Shown here piece by piece: positions 11,622 to 20,513 of a DNA stretch of 64,000 nucleotides. This stretch comes from DATEHQ01 sp035279525 (lineage in GTDB: Bacteria > Chloroflexota > Dormibacteria > Dormibacterales > Dormibacteraceae): NCBI GenBank assembly GCA_035279525.1, contig DATEHQ010000100.1:62001-126000 (forward strand). The letters run 5' to 3'. The translations under genes were made by a program, and so were the position numbers. Numbering within the stretch: position 1 is the stretch's first letter; every line of letters starts with the position of its first letter. The notes under the pieces are model-generated. The model ran no database searches and was not told the DNA's origin. It worked only from the letters and a program-made list of their open reading frames with translations.

Positions 11622-12912
11622 CGAGCTTGAGGCTGGCCATGATCACGCGGGCCAGCTCGGTCGCGCCCCGCGAGACGAGCGAGGAGGGATCGCGCTGAAG
11701 AACCAGGCCGCCGGCGAGGGTCGAGTCCTCTGGACGCGAGTCGTCGAAGCCGACGACGGTCGACATCTTGCGGCCGAGGATCGACTCGACCGCCGGGCGG
11801 TCGAGCGGCGGGTGCGGCACGCGCTGGTTGAGGACGAGCTCGATCCGGTTGTCAGGCACGTTCATGATGTCGCGGAAGATCGCCAGCGCACGCCGCGCGT
11901 CGGTCATGGCGGCGATCTCGGGCGGCACGATCACCACCAGGCACTCGGCGCGCTCGATCACGGCAAGCGCGGCCTCGGCCAGGGACGTGCCGAGGTCGAC
12001 GACCACCACCTTCTGCCAGCTGACCACAACGTCAAGAACGCGTCCGGTCAGATCCGCGGTCATCGCATCGACCTCTTCGGGCCGCAAGGTTCCCGGAAGG
12101 ACGCCCATGCCCGATCGGTGGTTGACGATGTTGCCGCGAAGCGCGGGCTCGAAGTCGACCTTCGCCGCCTTCGATGCGCTGGCGATGGAGCCCGTCGCGA
12201 TCAGGTCGGCGAACAGGGCGGCGTGGCCGAAAGGAGGCGAGAGGTCGACCAGCAGGACCTGGCGTGGGAACTTGCGGGCGAGCGCGGAGGCCGTGTTGAT
12301 GGCCAGCGTGGTGGTGCCCGACCCGCCCTTGGCGGAGTAGAAGGCGACGATCGGCGCCGCGGTGCGGGAGGCGACCTGGGCCTCGATCGCCTCGGCGGCA
12401 GCGAGCTCCTGGTCCCAGAGCCTGTCGAGGGCGGCGGCCACCCGCTCGGCGTCCGAACCCAGGCCTTCCATCAGGCCGTCGCGGTCGAGGGTGAGCAGGA
12501 CCGCGTCGGTCAGGCCGTAGATGCTGGTCACGTACCGGTCGGCAGTGCGCGGGGCCGGCAGGATGAGGAGGTCGCCGGGTGCCGGGCGCCGGCTGAGCAA
12601 GGCCTTCCCGGAGCCGTCGGCGATGGTTTCCTCGACCTGGCCCGAGGCCAGAAAGACGACCACGTCGCCGCCCGCGCCGCTGAGCCGAAGCGTGTCGCGA
12701 GTGGCCAGTCCGACCGCTCGCATCCGCCGGCTGAGGGCGCGGAGCACGCCGTCTCCGAGCTCGGCGAACACCGGTGACATCTCCAGGATTCGCACCCGCA
12801 GCTGCAGGGCTGAGGGCGTCTGGCCGCCGGTGGGCTCGCTGGTGGCAGCCACCTGACCTCGTTCTTCCTCCCGCGCCCGACCTAAGGTTTCCGGAACCTC
12901 CCGGGCGCTCAA
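11614..12912 (-). CDS. cpaE: CpaE-like ParA/MinD ATPase with N-terminal cNMP-binding-like domain
   Basis: 432 residues if started at TTG 12912, which lies 9 bases after a TACATT box. An ATG at 12957 would add 15 residues but sits only 12 bases from the divergent gene, leaving no room for a promoter. Residues ~41-150 resemble the effector domain of Crp/Fnr proteins (SPVFAELGDGVLRALSRRM, ASGQVEETIADGSG, PGDLLIL). From ~185 a ParA/MinD ATPase follows, with deviant Walker A KGGSGTTT (195-202), DLSPPFGHA and VVVDLGTS. CpaE localises the Tad machine at the membrane; its N-terminal domain is normally receiver-like, so this architecture is unusual. Confidence 0.85.
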   Translation of the reverse strand: MSAREVPETLGRAREEERGQVAATSEPTGGQTPSALQLRVRILEMSPVFAELGDGVLRALSRRMRAVGLATRDTLRLSGAGGDVVVFLASGQVEETIADGSGKALLSRRPAPGDLLILPAPRTADRYVTSIYGLTDAVLLTLDRDGLMEGLGSDAERVAAALDRLWDQELAAAEAIEAQVASRTAAPIVAFYSAKGGSGTTTLAINTASALARKFPRQVLLVDLSPPFGHAALFADLIATGSIASASKAAKVDFEPALRGNIVNHRSGMGVLPGTLRPEEVDAMTADLTGRVLDVVVSWQKVVVVDLGTSLAEAALAVIERAECLVVIVPPEIAAMTDARRALAIFRDIMNVPDNRIELVLNQRVPHPPLDRPAVESILGRKMSTVVGFDDSRPEDSTLAGGLVLQRDPSSLVSRGATELARVIMASLKLDG

Positions 12913-12919
12913 AACGCCG

Positions 12920-12930
12920 ATAATGTACCA
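12920..12930 (-). promoter_or_regulatory. Candidate extended -10 promoter of the leftward Tad operon
   Basis: On the minus strand the sequence reads TGGTACATTAT: an extended -10 (TG, one base, then TACATT at 12927-12922). The TTG proposed as the cpaE start follows 9 bases later, so the transcript would be essentially leaderless. No -35 match is seen. Confidence 0.5.
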
Positions 12931-12969
12931 ACGTCCCCCCAGATCAGCCCCCCGCATCGCAGCAATGGT

Positions 12970-13785
12970 GTGAATACGAGACAGACGGCCCAGATGGCCG
13001 TGCAGGCGCCGGGCTCCCGATCCAAGCTGGCGAGCCGCGTCGAAAAAGTCCTCAACTCGATCCTTGCCGGCGAGCCCGGCGTGTCGCTCAACGTCACCGC
13101 GGGCGAGCTCCTGGCCGAGCCCGTTTCAGTCGCCTCGGTCATCTCCGCCGCGCTCGACCGGCCGGCCACGGGGGTGTCGGCGCACTGGCGGGTTCACGAG
13201 GTCTTCCGCCGCTCCGGCCTCGGCGACGACCTCCTGAACGCCCTTGTCGCGCCCAACCCCCTGACCCGGGCCGCCGCGGCGAGGCTGTGCGGGGCTCTCC
13301 GCCTGACCGAGTCGGTGCCCTGGATCGGCGACCTGCTGGCCGACCCCAACGCCAGGGTCCGGGACGCCGCGATCCGAGCCCTCGGCCACATGGGTGGGCA
13401 GCGGGCGATCGAGCTGCTGGTCGGCGCCGCCGACCGGATCCCGCTCTACCGGCTCGCGATCACGCTGTCGAGGGGTGCCTCAGACCTGGACATCGAGGCC
13501 CTGATGCGCCAGCCCAGGAGCGAGCGGGCCGCGGTCGTCACGGTCCTGGCCTGCGGCCTGCGGGGCGACCTTCTGCGCATCCCGCCGCTCGTGGGGATCG
13601 CAAATGATCGCCGTTGGCCGAAGCAAGTTCGGGTCGCAGCGTGTATATCACTCGGCATGATCGGCGAACAGTCGGCCGTGGAGGGCCTCGCCCGGGTGTC
13701 GGAGGGCGATCCTGTACCGGTCGTGAAGGGCGCGGCGGGCCGGGCGCGAAAGCGTCTGATCCGGGCGGCCGCCGTCGAGCCGTGA
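12970..13785 (+). CDS. HEAT-repeat protein of the Tad locus
   Basis: 271 residues from GTG 12970 (an in-frame ATG at 12994 is possible). The central part holds HEAT/PBS-lyase-like repeats: LTRAAAARLCGALRLTESVPWIGDLL, ARVRDAAIRALGHMGGQRAIELL and QVRVAACISLGMIGEQSAVEGL. Such alpha-solenoids are protein-interaction scaffolds. No catalytic motif is seen. It is divergent from cpaE and overlaps cpaF by three bases (GTGA), so it is probably co-translated with the motor ATPase; a regulatory or assembly role for CpaF is inference. Confidence 0.75.
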   Translation: MNTRQTAQMAVQAPGSRSKLASRVEKVLNSILAGEPGVSLNVTAGELLAEPVSVASVISAALDRPATGVSAHWRVHEVFRRSGLGDDLLNALVAPNPLTRAAAARLCGALRLTESVPWIGDLLADPNARVRDAAIRALGHMGGQRAIELLVGAADRIPLYRLAITLSRGASDLDIEALMRQPRSERAAVVTVLACGLRGDLLRIPPLVGIANDRRWPKQVRVAACISLGMIGEQSAVEGLARVSEGDPVPVVKGAAGRARKRLIRAAAVEP

Positions 13786-15278
13786 AGCTCTCCGAGCGGT
13801 TCGACCGGCGCTACCAGCAGACGCCCCTGACCGCCACACAGGCGCCTCCGGCGGAGCCGACCACGGAGCAGATCCCGATCGTGGCGCCCGTCGAGCGCCG
13901 GGCCGTTCCCCGCGACGGCGCCGGCCCGCTCACCCAGTCGGTGTCCACCGATGTGGCCCGCTCAGCCGAACAGCCGTCGGTACTGAGCCCCGCGCTGGCC
14001 TCGGCCAAGTCCGAGATCCACGCCCAGCTGCTGAGCCGGCATGCAGCCGCCATCGACATCAACAACCGCGCCGGCATCCGGCGGCTGCTGACGCAGCTGA
14101 CCGAAGACCACTTTCGGGCCAAGCCGCCGGCGGCGCTCGTCACCCCCGCCGACCGCGAGCGCCTGGTGGAGATCCTGTTTGACGAGGTCATCGGGCTGGG
14201 GCCGCTCGAGGCGCTGCTCCGCGACCCCGAGATCACGGAGATCATGGTCAACCGGCCCGAGCAGATCTTCGTCGAGCGACACGGTCGCATCGAGCTGACC
14301 AACTTTGCGTTCGGCGACGAGGACAGCCTGCGCCGGGTCATCGACCGCATCGTCTCGACCATCGGCCGCCGCGTCGACGAGTCGGAGCCGATGTGCGACG
14401 CGCGCCTGAAGGACGGCTCCCGCGTGAACGTGGTGATCCCGCCGGTCGCCATCTACGGTCCGTGCCTCACGATCCGCAAGTTCGGCCGCGAGATGCTCAC
14501 CCCGGAGCGCATCGTGATGACCGGTGGGTCGAGCGAGGCGATCCTCGAATATCTCGACGCCGCGGTGAAGACGCGGCTCAACATCATCGTCTCGGGCGGC
14601 ACGGGCTCCGGCAAGACCACGCTCCTCAACGTCCTGTCCGGCTTCGTCCCGGCGACCGAGCGCATCGTCACCTGCGAGGATGCGGCCGAGCTGCGGCTGC
14701 GCCAGGTGCACGTGATCAGCCTCGAATCGAAGCCCGCCAACGTCGAGGGTCGCGGCATGATCGCCATCCGCGACCTGGTGCGGAACTCGCTCCGCATGCG
14801 ACCCGACCGCATCATCGTCGGCGAATGCCGGGGCGGCGAAGCCCTCGACATGCTGCAGGCGATGAACACCGGCCACGACGGGTCGATGAGCACCCTTCAC
14901 GCCAACAACCCTCGCGACGCCATCGGCCGCCTCGAGACACTGGTCCTGCTCGCGGGCACGGAGCTTCCCTCGCGCGCGATTCGCGGCCAGATCGCCTCCG
15001 CGATCAACGTCATCGTGCAGACCGAGAGGATGCGGGGCGGCGGCCGCAAGATCGTCAGCGTCGCTGAGGTCATGGGCATCGCCGATGGTGAGATCGCGCT
15101 CCAGGAGCTGTTCACGTACCAGCAGGTCGAGGTCACGCCGGACGGCCGTGCCGTCGGTTACCACAGCGCGACCGGCGTTCGCTCCATGTACGACAAGCAC
15201 TTTCGTTCCAACGGCGTGACGTTTCCGGAATCGATGTTCACTCCGACACCCCAGCCGCCGGCGGATCAGCTCTACTGA
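13782..15278 (+). CDS. cpaF: Tad/Flp pilus assembly ATPase CpaF/TadA
   Basis: 498 residues starting at GTG 13782, which overlaps the previous stop (GTGA); the frame is open upstream but inside the HEAT gene. The secretion ATPase domain has ITEIMVNRPEQIFVERHG (N-terminal), Walker A GGTGSGKTT (~270-278), an Asp/Glu box (CEDAAELRL) and Walker B-region GECRGGEALDMLQAMNTGHDGSMSTLHANN. It is the hexameric cytosolic motor powering the Tad pilus. The N-terminal ~80 residues are low-complexity and Pro/Ala-rich. It overlaps the hybrid kinase gene by one base. Confidence 0.95.
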   Translation: MKLSERFDRRYQQTPLTATQAPPAEPTTEQIPIVAPVERRAVPRDGAGPLTQSVSTDVARSAEQPSVLSPALASAKSEIHAQLLSRHAAAIDINNRAGIRRLLTQLTEDHFRAKPPAALVTPADRERLVEILFDEVIGLGPLEALLRDPEITEIMVNRPEQIFVERHGRIELTNFAFGDEDSLRRVIDRIVSTIGRRVDESEPMCDARLKDGSRVNVVIPPVAIYGPCLTIRKFGREMLTPERIVMTGGSSEAILEYLDAAVKTRLNIIVSGGTGSGKTTLLNVLSGFVPATERIVTCEDAAELRLRQVHVISLESKPANVEGRGMIAIRDLVRNSLRMRPDRIIVGECRGGEALDMLQAMNTGHDGSMSTLHANNPRDAIGRLETLVLLAGTELPSRAIRGQIASAINVIVQTERMRGGGRKIVSVAEVMGIADGEIALQELFTYQQVEVTPDGRAVGYHSATGVRSMYDKHFRSNGVTFPESMFTPTPQPPADQLY

Positions 15279-16894
15279 TGGCGGACTTCCGCGGCGATCA
15301 CCAGCCGGACGGATCCACGTCGAAGGACGGCCCTCCCCGCCTCGTCACCGTCGATTCGCTCCTGCTCGACGACTTCGGCCACCAGCTGCGCACGCATCTC
15401 AACGCGGTGCTGGGCGCGGCCGGATTGCTGGCGGCGGCCGCCGCATCGGGCGAGGAGCGCGAGCTGGCTTCCATCGTCGAGTCAGGAGCCGAGCAGGTGT
15501 CGCGCCTGGTCGATGAGGTGCTCGACGCGGCGTCGATCCAGGGCGGCGAGTTCGAGCTGGCGCTTCATCCCTTCGACGTGCGGGCGGTGGTCGAGAGCTG
15601 CCTCGGTCTCATTTCCGAAGCCACCGGCGCGAAGGACGTCGACATCTCGTTCCACGCCCAGTCGGAGGTGCCGGGTGTCGTGGTCGGTGACTCGAGGCGC
15701 GTCGAGCAAATCCTGCTCACGCTGCTCCACGGCGCCGTCGAGCGCACGTTCCGCGGTGGCATCGGCGTCGAGCTCAACTGCGAAGACCGGAACGGGTTGG
15801 TGGCGCTGCACTTCTTGATCCGCGACACCGGCCGGGGCATCCCTGCCCGAATCCTGCGGGGGGGCCTGGAAGGAGCGCAGGGGGCTCACGACCGCCTCGA
15901 GCCGGGAGACCGGCTCGCGATCCTGAGCCTCGCCACGACCAAGCACCTCATCGAGATGATGGACGGCGAGCTCCGCGTCGAGCAGGGTGGGGTGGAGGCG
16001 GGACCCGACGCGGGCACCGCGTTCAACTTCACGATTCTGGCCGAAGCACTGCCGGCGTCGGTGGCGACCACCGAGCTCACGCTCGAGGCGATGCGCGTCC
16101 TGGTCATCACCGCGGACCCGACGGACAAGCGGGTGCTCACATTGCAGGCCGAGCAGTGGGGCGCGACAGCCACGCCCACGTCTCCGGGCGATGTGATGGC
16201 CACGGTCCAGGCCGGACACCCGTTCGACATCGCGCTGATCGAACACCGGCCGCCGGCCACCGACGGCTTGAAGCTCTCCGAGGCGATCCGCACCTTGCGC
16301 CGTCCGGACCAGCTGCCGATCGTTCTGATCGCGGTCGCGACCCCGGGCACGGCCGAAGCGGCGGCGGCCGACAGCGGCGTCATCCAGGCCACGCTGACCA
16401 AGCCGGTTCCTCCGCGGACGCTGCACGACGTGATGCTCCAGGTGGGCATGCACGCCACGAGGCTGCCGGTGCCGGCCGCGCCCGAGGTGGCGCCAGGCGC
16501 GCTGCGGGTGCTGATCGCCGACGACAACGCGGTGAACCAGAACCTGCTGCGGCGGATGGTGACGAAGCTCGGGCACACAGTCGACGTCGTGTCGAACGGC
16601 CGGGAGGCCGTGGCGGCGGTGGCGCAGCAGCCCTACGACGCAGTGTTGATGGACGTGCTGATGCCGGAGATGGATGGGCTCGTCGCGGCCGAGGCGATCT
16701 GCCGGCGCTGGCCGCGCGGCAACCGGCCGCGGCTCATCGCGCTCACCGCGATGGCTGGACCCGGCGACCAGGAGCGTTGCCTCCAGGCCGGTTTCGACGA
16801 CTACATGAGCAAGCCCGTGCACCTGGCCGACCTGGTCGAAGGGTTGCGGGCCGCGGCCGGCTACCGCACCACGCGCGAGGGGGCGGGGCTCTAG
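15278..16894 (+). CDS. Hybrid histidine kinase-like protein with degenerate ATP site and two receiver domains
   Basis: 538 residues, no membrane segment. An H-box (FGHQLRTHLNAVLG, H35) precedes an HATPase-like region whose N-box is altered: the usual LNLLSNAxKFT is LTLLHGAVERT, so both asparagines (positions 148 and 152) are lost, while the G1 box DTGRGIP (183-189) is kept. Receiver 1 (~272-390) has Glu322 at the phospho-acceptor position (LIEHRPP). Receiver 2 (~409-525) is canonical (D415-D416, D459, T490, K512). Catalytic competence is doubtful; it may be a phosphorelay or scaffold for the Tad locus, being co-translated with cpaF (one-base overlap). Confidence 0.82.
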   Translation: MADFRGDHQPDGSTSKDGPPRLVTVDSLLLDDFGHQLRTHLNAVLGAAGLLAAAAASGEERELASIVESGAEQVSRLVDEVLDAASIQGGEFELALHPFDVRAVVESCLGLISEATGAKDVDISFHAQSEVPGVVVGDSRRVEQILLTLLHGAVERTFRGGIGVELNCEDRNGLVALHFLIRDTGRGIPARILRGGLEGAQGAHDRLEPGDRLAILSLATTKHLIEMMDGELRVEQGGVEAGPDAGTAFNFTILAEALPASVATTELTLEAMRVLVITADPTDKRVLTLQAEQWGATATPTSPGDVMATVQAGHPFDIALIEHRPPATDGLKLSEAIRTLRRPDQLPIVLIAVATPGTAEAAAADSGVIQATLTKPVPPRTLHDVMLQVGMHATRLPVPAAPEVAPGALRVLIADDNAVNQNLLRRMVTKLGHTVDVVSNGREAVAAVAQQPYDAVLMDVLMPEMDGLVAAEAICRRWPRGNRPRLIALTAMAGPGDQERCLQAGFDDYMSKPVHLADLVEGLRAAAGYRTTREGAGL

Positions 16895-16904
16895 CCCTTT
16901 CCGT

Positions 16905-17240
16905 CTAGCTCTTCAGGCGGTTGTCGAGCCGTCCTTCGTGCGCCGACTTGCGTGACGCGCGTGCCTCGAGGTACACGACGACGATCACGATCATTCCGCC
17001 GAGCACCATCAGGCTGCCCAGCCCCTCGGCGGCGGTGCCCCGCGGCTGCGTGATGATCTGGACCATGGCCGATCCGAAGACGAGGATGTAGCTGAGCCCT
17101 AGCAGCCGAACACGTGGCGCGACGGTGGTCTCGTCCTGGCCGCGCCACGGTCGCTTGCCGATGATCAGCAGGTACGCGCCCATCACAAGGGCGAGCGCGG
17201 CGAGCACGAGTGAGATGAGCTGGATGTAGGCGGTGGCCAC
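16905..17240 (-). CDS. Small three-helix membrane protein, unrecognised
   Basis: 111 residues from GTG 17240. Three predicted membrane segments (residues ~5-26, ~46-64 and ~74-93), with a short basic loop (GKRPWRGQDE) between the first two and a charged C-tail. I do not recognise a family. It converges on the hybrid kinase (10-base gap) and is divergent from hisS, with which it shares a 52-base intergenic region. Confidence 0.65.
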   Translation of the reverse strand: MATAYIQLISLVLAALALVMGAYLLIIGKRPWRGQDETTVAPRVRLLGLSYILVFGSAMVQIITQPRGTAAEGLGSLMVLGGMIVIVVVYLEARASRKSAHEGRLDNRLKS

Positions 17241-17252
17241 CGGCGGGCAAGT

Positions 17253-17292
17253 TTAACCCGCACAACCAGCCCTTCTTACAATCGAACACTCA
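17253..17292 (+). promoter_or_regulatory. hisS-aspS promoter giving a near-leaderless mRNA
   Basis: TTAACC (17253-17258) and TACAAT (17277-17282; 5 of 6 to the -10 consensus) are separated by 18 bases. Transcription would start about 17289, only 3-4 bases before the hisS ATG at 17293. No ribosome-binding site can fit, so leaderless translation is likely. Confidence 0.6.
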
Positions 17293-18549
17293 ATGCCGCG
17301 CACCGAGCCGATCAAAGCCGCCCGTGGCGTTCACGACATCCTGCCGGGAGATCTGCCGCTGTGGCGTGCGGCGGAAAGGGCGGCCGAGGTGACCGCCAGG
17401 CGGTTCGGATACGAGGAGATCCGCACGCCCCTGATCGAGCAGGCGGAGCTGATCGAGCGCATCGGCGAGGACAGCGATGCGGTGTCGAAGGAGCTGTATC
17501 GGTTTGAGAGGCGCGGGAGCCAGAACCTCGCGCTGCGGCCGGAGGCGACCGCCGGAGTCGTGCGCGCCTACTTCGAAGGCGGCCTGAACCAGGGCCCTCA
17601 GCCTTCGCGTCTTTACCTGATCGGCGCGATGTTTCGCCACGACAAGCCGCAGAGGGGACGCTACCGCCAGTTCTTCCAGCTCAACGTGGAGGCGATCGGT
17701 GCGGTGAGCGCCGCGGTGGATGCAGAGGTCATCGAGCTGGCGCGGGACTGGCTGCTCGAGGTCGGGCTGGGCAACCTTCGGCTCGAGCTCAACAGCATCG
17801 GCGACGCGAAGTGCCGGCCGGCGTATCTCGAGAAGCTGCGGGCGTATTACGAACCGCTCAAGTCGAAGCTTCACGGCGACTGTCAGCTCCGGCTCGACCG
17901 CAACCCGCTCCGGCTCCTCGACTGCAAGGTCGAGCAGGACCAGCCTTACAAAGCCGGCGCACCACGCATCACCGACAACCTGTGCGACGAGTGCGCCGCG
18001 CACTGGGGGCTGGTGCAGAGGCTGCTCGATGCCGCGGGTATCGAGTACGTCCTCAACCCATACCTCGTCCGGGGCCTCGACTACTACACGCGCACCGTGT
18101 TCGAGTTCTTTCCCGGGGGGGCCTCTGGACAGCAGGACGCGCTTGGAGGCGGAGGTAGATACGACGACCTCGCCGAGGCGGAGGGATGGCCGTCCACACC
18201 CGCGGTCGGCTTCGCCAGCGGGCTGGACCGGGTGACCGAGCTGATGGCCTCGGGCGGCCGGCAGACCATCGCGCCGCCTGCCGCGGACGTGGTCGTGCTG
18301 CCCGATGGCGACCTCGCCCTGGAAGCGGCGCAGGTGGCGCGGATCTGCCGCGCTGTGCGGTCGGTCGCGGTCGATTACGAGCCGAAGAGCCTGCGCGCCA
18401 AGATGCGCTCGGCGAACAGGGTAGGCGCGCGATGGGTGGTCCTGCTCAGCGCCGAAGATGCGAAGGAGCGCATGGCGCATCTACGCGACATGTCGAGCGG
18501 CAGCCAGGTCGAGGTCAGCTGGGACGACCTGCCCAAGCATCTCTCATGA
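17293..18549 (+). CDS. hisS: Histidyl-tRNA synthetase
   Basis: 418 residues, class II synthetase that charges tRNA-His. Motif 1 region near the N-terminus (GVHDILPGDLPLW), motif 2 (LYLIGAMFRHDKPQRGRYRQFFQLNVEAIG), the HisRS-specific LVRGLDYYTRTVFEF (HisA-like) and motif 3 (PAVGFASGLDRV). A C-terminal anticodon-binding domain follows (~325-418). The start is ATG 17293 with no Shine-Dalgarno sequence; see the promoter entry. It overlaps aspS by 4 bases (ATGA). Confidence 0.96.
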   Translation: MPRTEPIKAARGVHDILPGDLPLWRAAERAAEVTARRFGYEEIRTPLIEQAELIERIGEDSDAVSKELYRFERRGSQNLALRPEATAGVVRAYFEGGLNQGPQPSRLYLIGAMFRHDKPQRGRYRQFFQLNVEAIGAVSAAVDAEVIELARDWLLEVGLGNLRLELNSIGDAKCRPAYLEKLRAYYEPLKSKLHGDCQLRLDRNPLRLLDCKVEQDQPYKAGAPRITDNLCDECAAHWGLVQRLLDAAGIEYVLNPYLVRGLDYYTRTVFEFFPGGASGQQDALGGGGRYDDLAEAEGWPSTPAVGFASGLDRVTELMASGGRQTIAPPAADVVVLPDGDLALEAAQVARICRAVRSVAVDYEPKSLRAKMRSANRVGARWVVLLSAEDAKERMAHLRDMSSGSQVEVSWDDLPKHLS

Positions 18550-20288
18550 GCGGATACACGGCGCCGCACTGCGGTGCGCTGCGCGCGACCGACACCGGCA
18601 AAGAGGTCGAGCTCTACGGCTGGGTCGCGCGCCGGCGCGACCACGGCGGGGTCACGTTCGTGGACCTGCGCGATCGCTGGGGCGCCGTGCAGGTGGTGCT
18701 GCGCAAGCTGACAGATCCTCCTGATTTGAGGCTGGAGTACGTCGTCCGCGTCCGCGGAGTGGTGTCGATGCGTCCGGCCGGCTCGGAAAATCCGCGCCTG
18801 CCGACCGGGGAGGTCGAGGTTGTCGCGGACGAGCTCGAAGTGCTGAGCACGTCGGAGACCCCACCCTTTCCGATCGAGGACACCGAGGAGGCCGACGAGA
18901 AGACGCGGCTCGCCTACAGGTACCTCGACCTGCGCCGCCCCCGGATGACACGGATGCTCGAGCTTCGCAGCCGCGTCAACAAGATCATCCGCGACTACAT
19001 GGACGCGCGCGAATTCCTCGAGGTCGAGACGCCCATCCTTACGCGCAGCTCGCCCTCCGGCGCGCGCGACTTCCTGGTGCCGTCGCGACTGCATCCCGGC
19101 GAGTTCTACGCGCTGCCGCAGGCGCCCCAGATGCTCAAGCAGCTCCTCATGGTGTCAGGCGTTCAGCGCTACTACCAGATCGCACGCTGCTTCCGCGACG
19201 AGAACCTCCGTGCCGACCGCCAGCCGGAGTTCACGCAGCTCGACGTCGAGATGTCCTTCTGCGACGAGGAGGACGTGTTCCGCCTGGTCGAGGGTCTGTT
19301 CGCCAAGCTCTGGCAGGAGATCCTTGGTGTGAGCGTGGAGACTCCGTTTCCGCGCCTGGACATCAAGGAGTCCTACCTGCGCTACGGCACCGACAAGCCG
19401 GACCTCAGGTACGGGCTGGAGATCGCGGATCTCGGCCCAGCGCTTGGCGCGACCAGGGTCGAGGTATTCCGTAAGGTCCTCGCGGCCGGCGGAGTGGTGC
19501 GCGGCCTGGCGGTGCCCGGAGGCAAGGACATGGCACGGCGCGAGCTCGACGAGCTGGTCACAGTGGCCAGGGGCGCCGGCGGCCAGGGCCTCGCCTGGAC
19601 GCCCGGTGGGCCGCTCGACAAGTTCCTCGGCGAAGACGAGAGCCGCGAGATCGCGCGGCTCACCGGAGCGGAGCCTTCGGACCTCGTCCTGATCGTCGCC
19701 GACCGCAGGCGGAAGGCGGAGACCGTGACCGGCCTCATCCGCCAGGAGGTCGCTCGCCGACGCAAGCTCGTGCGCGAGGGTGAGTGGAAGTTTCTGTGGA
19801 TCAATCCGACCTACCTGTTTGAAGAGGACGACCAGGGCAAGCTCACCTACGCGCACCATCCGTTCACGCGGCCGTTCCCCGAGGACATGTCGTTCGTGCA
19901 GGAGCGCCCATACGACGTGCGCGCCCACGCGTACGACATCGTCTGCAACGGATACGAGCTCGGCGGGGGAAGCCTGCGGATCTACGACCCGCAGATGCAG
20001 GAGCGGGTGTTTCAGCTGCTCGGCATGCCGCTCGAGACGATCCGCGCGCGATTCGGCACGCTGCTCGAAGCCTTCACGTATGGCGTGCCACCACATGGCG
20101 GCATCGCGCCGGGCATCGACCGCGTGGTGATGATGCTCGGCGGAACCGACAACATCCGCGATGTGATCGCATTTCCAAAGACGCAATCGATGTCCGACCT
20201 GATGCTGGGCGCTCCGTCGGAGGTCGACCCTTCTCAGCTGGAAGAGCTGCACATGAAGGTGGTTCCCCCGAAGAAGAACGGATCGTAG
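18546..20288 (+). CDS. aspS: Aspartyl-tRNA synthetase (bacterial type)
   Basis: 580 residues from ATG 18546, which overlaps the hisS stop; the longer open frame upstream lies inside hisS. It has an N-terminal OB-fold anticodon-binding domain (VELYGWVARRRDHGGVTFVDLRDRWG), class II motifs (FLEVETPILTRSSPSGARDFLVPSR; QLLMVSGVQRYYQIARCFRDE), the bacterial GAD insertion (~280-410) and motif 3 (GGIAPGIDRVVMMLGG). Whether it is discriminating or also charges tRNA-Asn cannot be told from this window, which shows no gatCAB or asnS. Confidence 0.96.
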   Translation: MSGYTAPHCGALRATDTGKEVELYGWVARRRDHGGVTFVDLRDRWGAVQVVLRKLTDPPDLRLEYVVRVRGVVSMRPAGSENPRLPTGEVEVVADELEVLSTSETPPFPIEDTEEADEKTRLAYRYLDLRRPRMTRMLELRSRVNKIIRDYMDAREFLEVETPILTRSSPSGARDFLVPSRLHPGEFYALPQAPQMLKQLLMVSGVQRYYQIARCFRDENLRADRQPEFTQLDVEMSFCDEEDVFRLVEGLFAKLWQEILGVSVETPFPRLDIKESYLRYGTDKPDLRYGLEIADLGPALGATRVEVFRKVLAAGGVVRGLAVPGGKDMARRELDELVTVARGAGGQGLAWTPGGPLDKFLGEDESREIARLTGAEPSDLVLIVADRRRKAETVTGLIRQEVARRRKLVREGEWKFLWINPTYLFEEDDQGKLTYAHHPFTRPFPEDMSFVQERPYDVRAHAYDIVCNGYELGGGSLRIYDPQMQERVFQLLGMPLETIRARFGTLLEAFTYGVPPHGGIAPGIDRVVMMLGGTDNIRDVIAFPKTQSMSDLMLGAPSEVDPSQLEELHMKVVPPKKNGS

Positions 20289-20513
20289 TATTGGTCTGCT
20301 CCCGAAGGGCTGCGGCTCATGTGCGCGTTGCCCAACAGAACAGCATTAGGGACCCCGGAGTCCGCAAGGCCGACCAGATGCCCGCCGGAAAGCCCAGCGA
20401 GATCTCGATTTCGCCGGGACCCTGGACTCGGGACCTGGAGAGCCGAGGCAGGGGACCCACCTGAGCTCGCTCAGGACAACCCACCGCCGTGACCCCGAGG
20501 GAGCACCCGGCGG

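Noticed and set aside
17241..17292. Possible T-box leader before hisS (and likewise before alaS, thrS and pheS)
   Set aside because: The leaders are far too short, and none contains the T-box core (AGGGTGG with ACCGCG) before a terminator.
20489..20499. GTGACCCCGAG, an 11-base match to the middle block of the palindromic element near alaS
   Set aside because: No TTTGCGCA palindrome is nearby, so it is not a third copy; an 11-base match of this composition is unremarkable.
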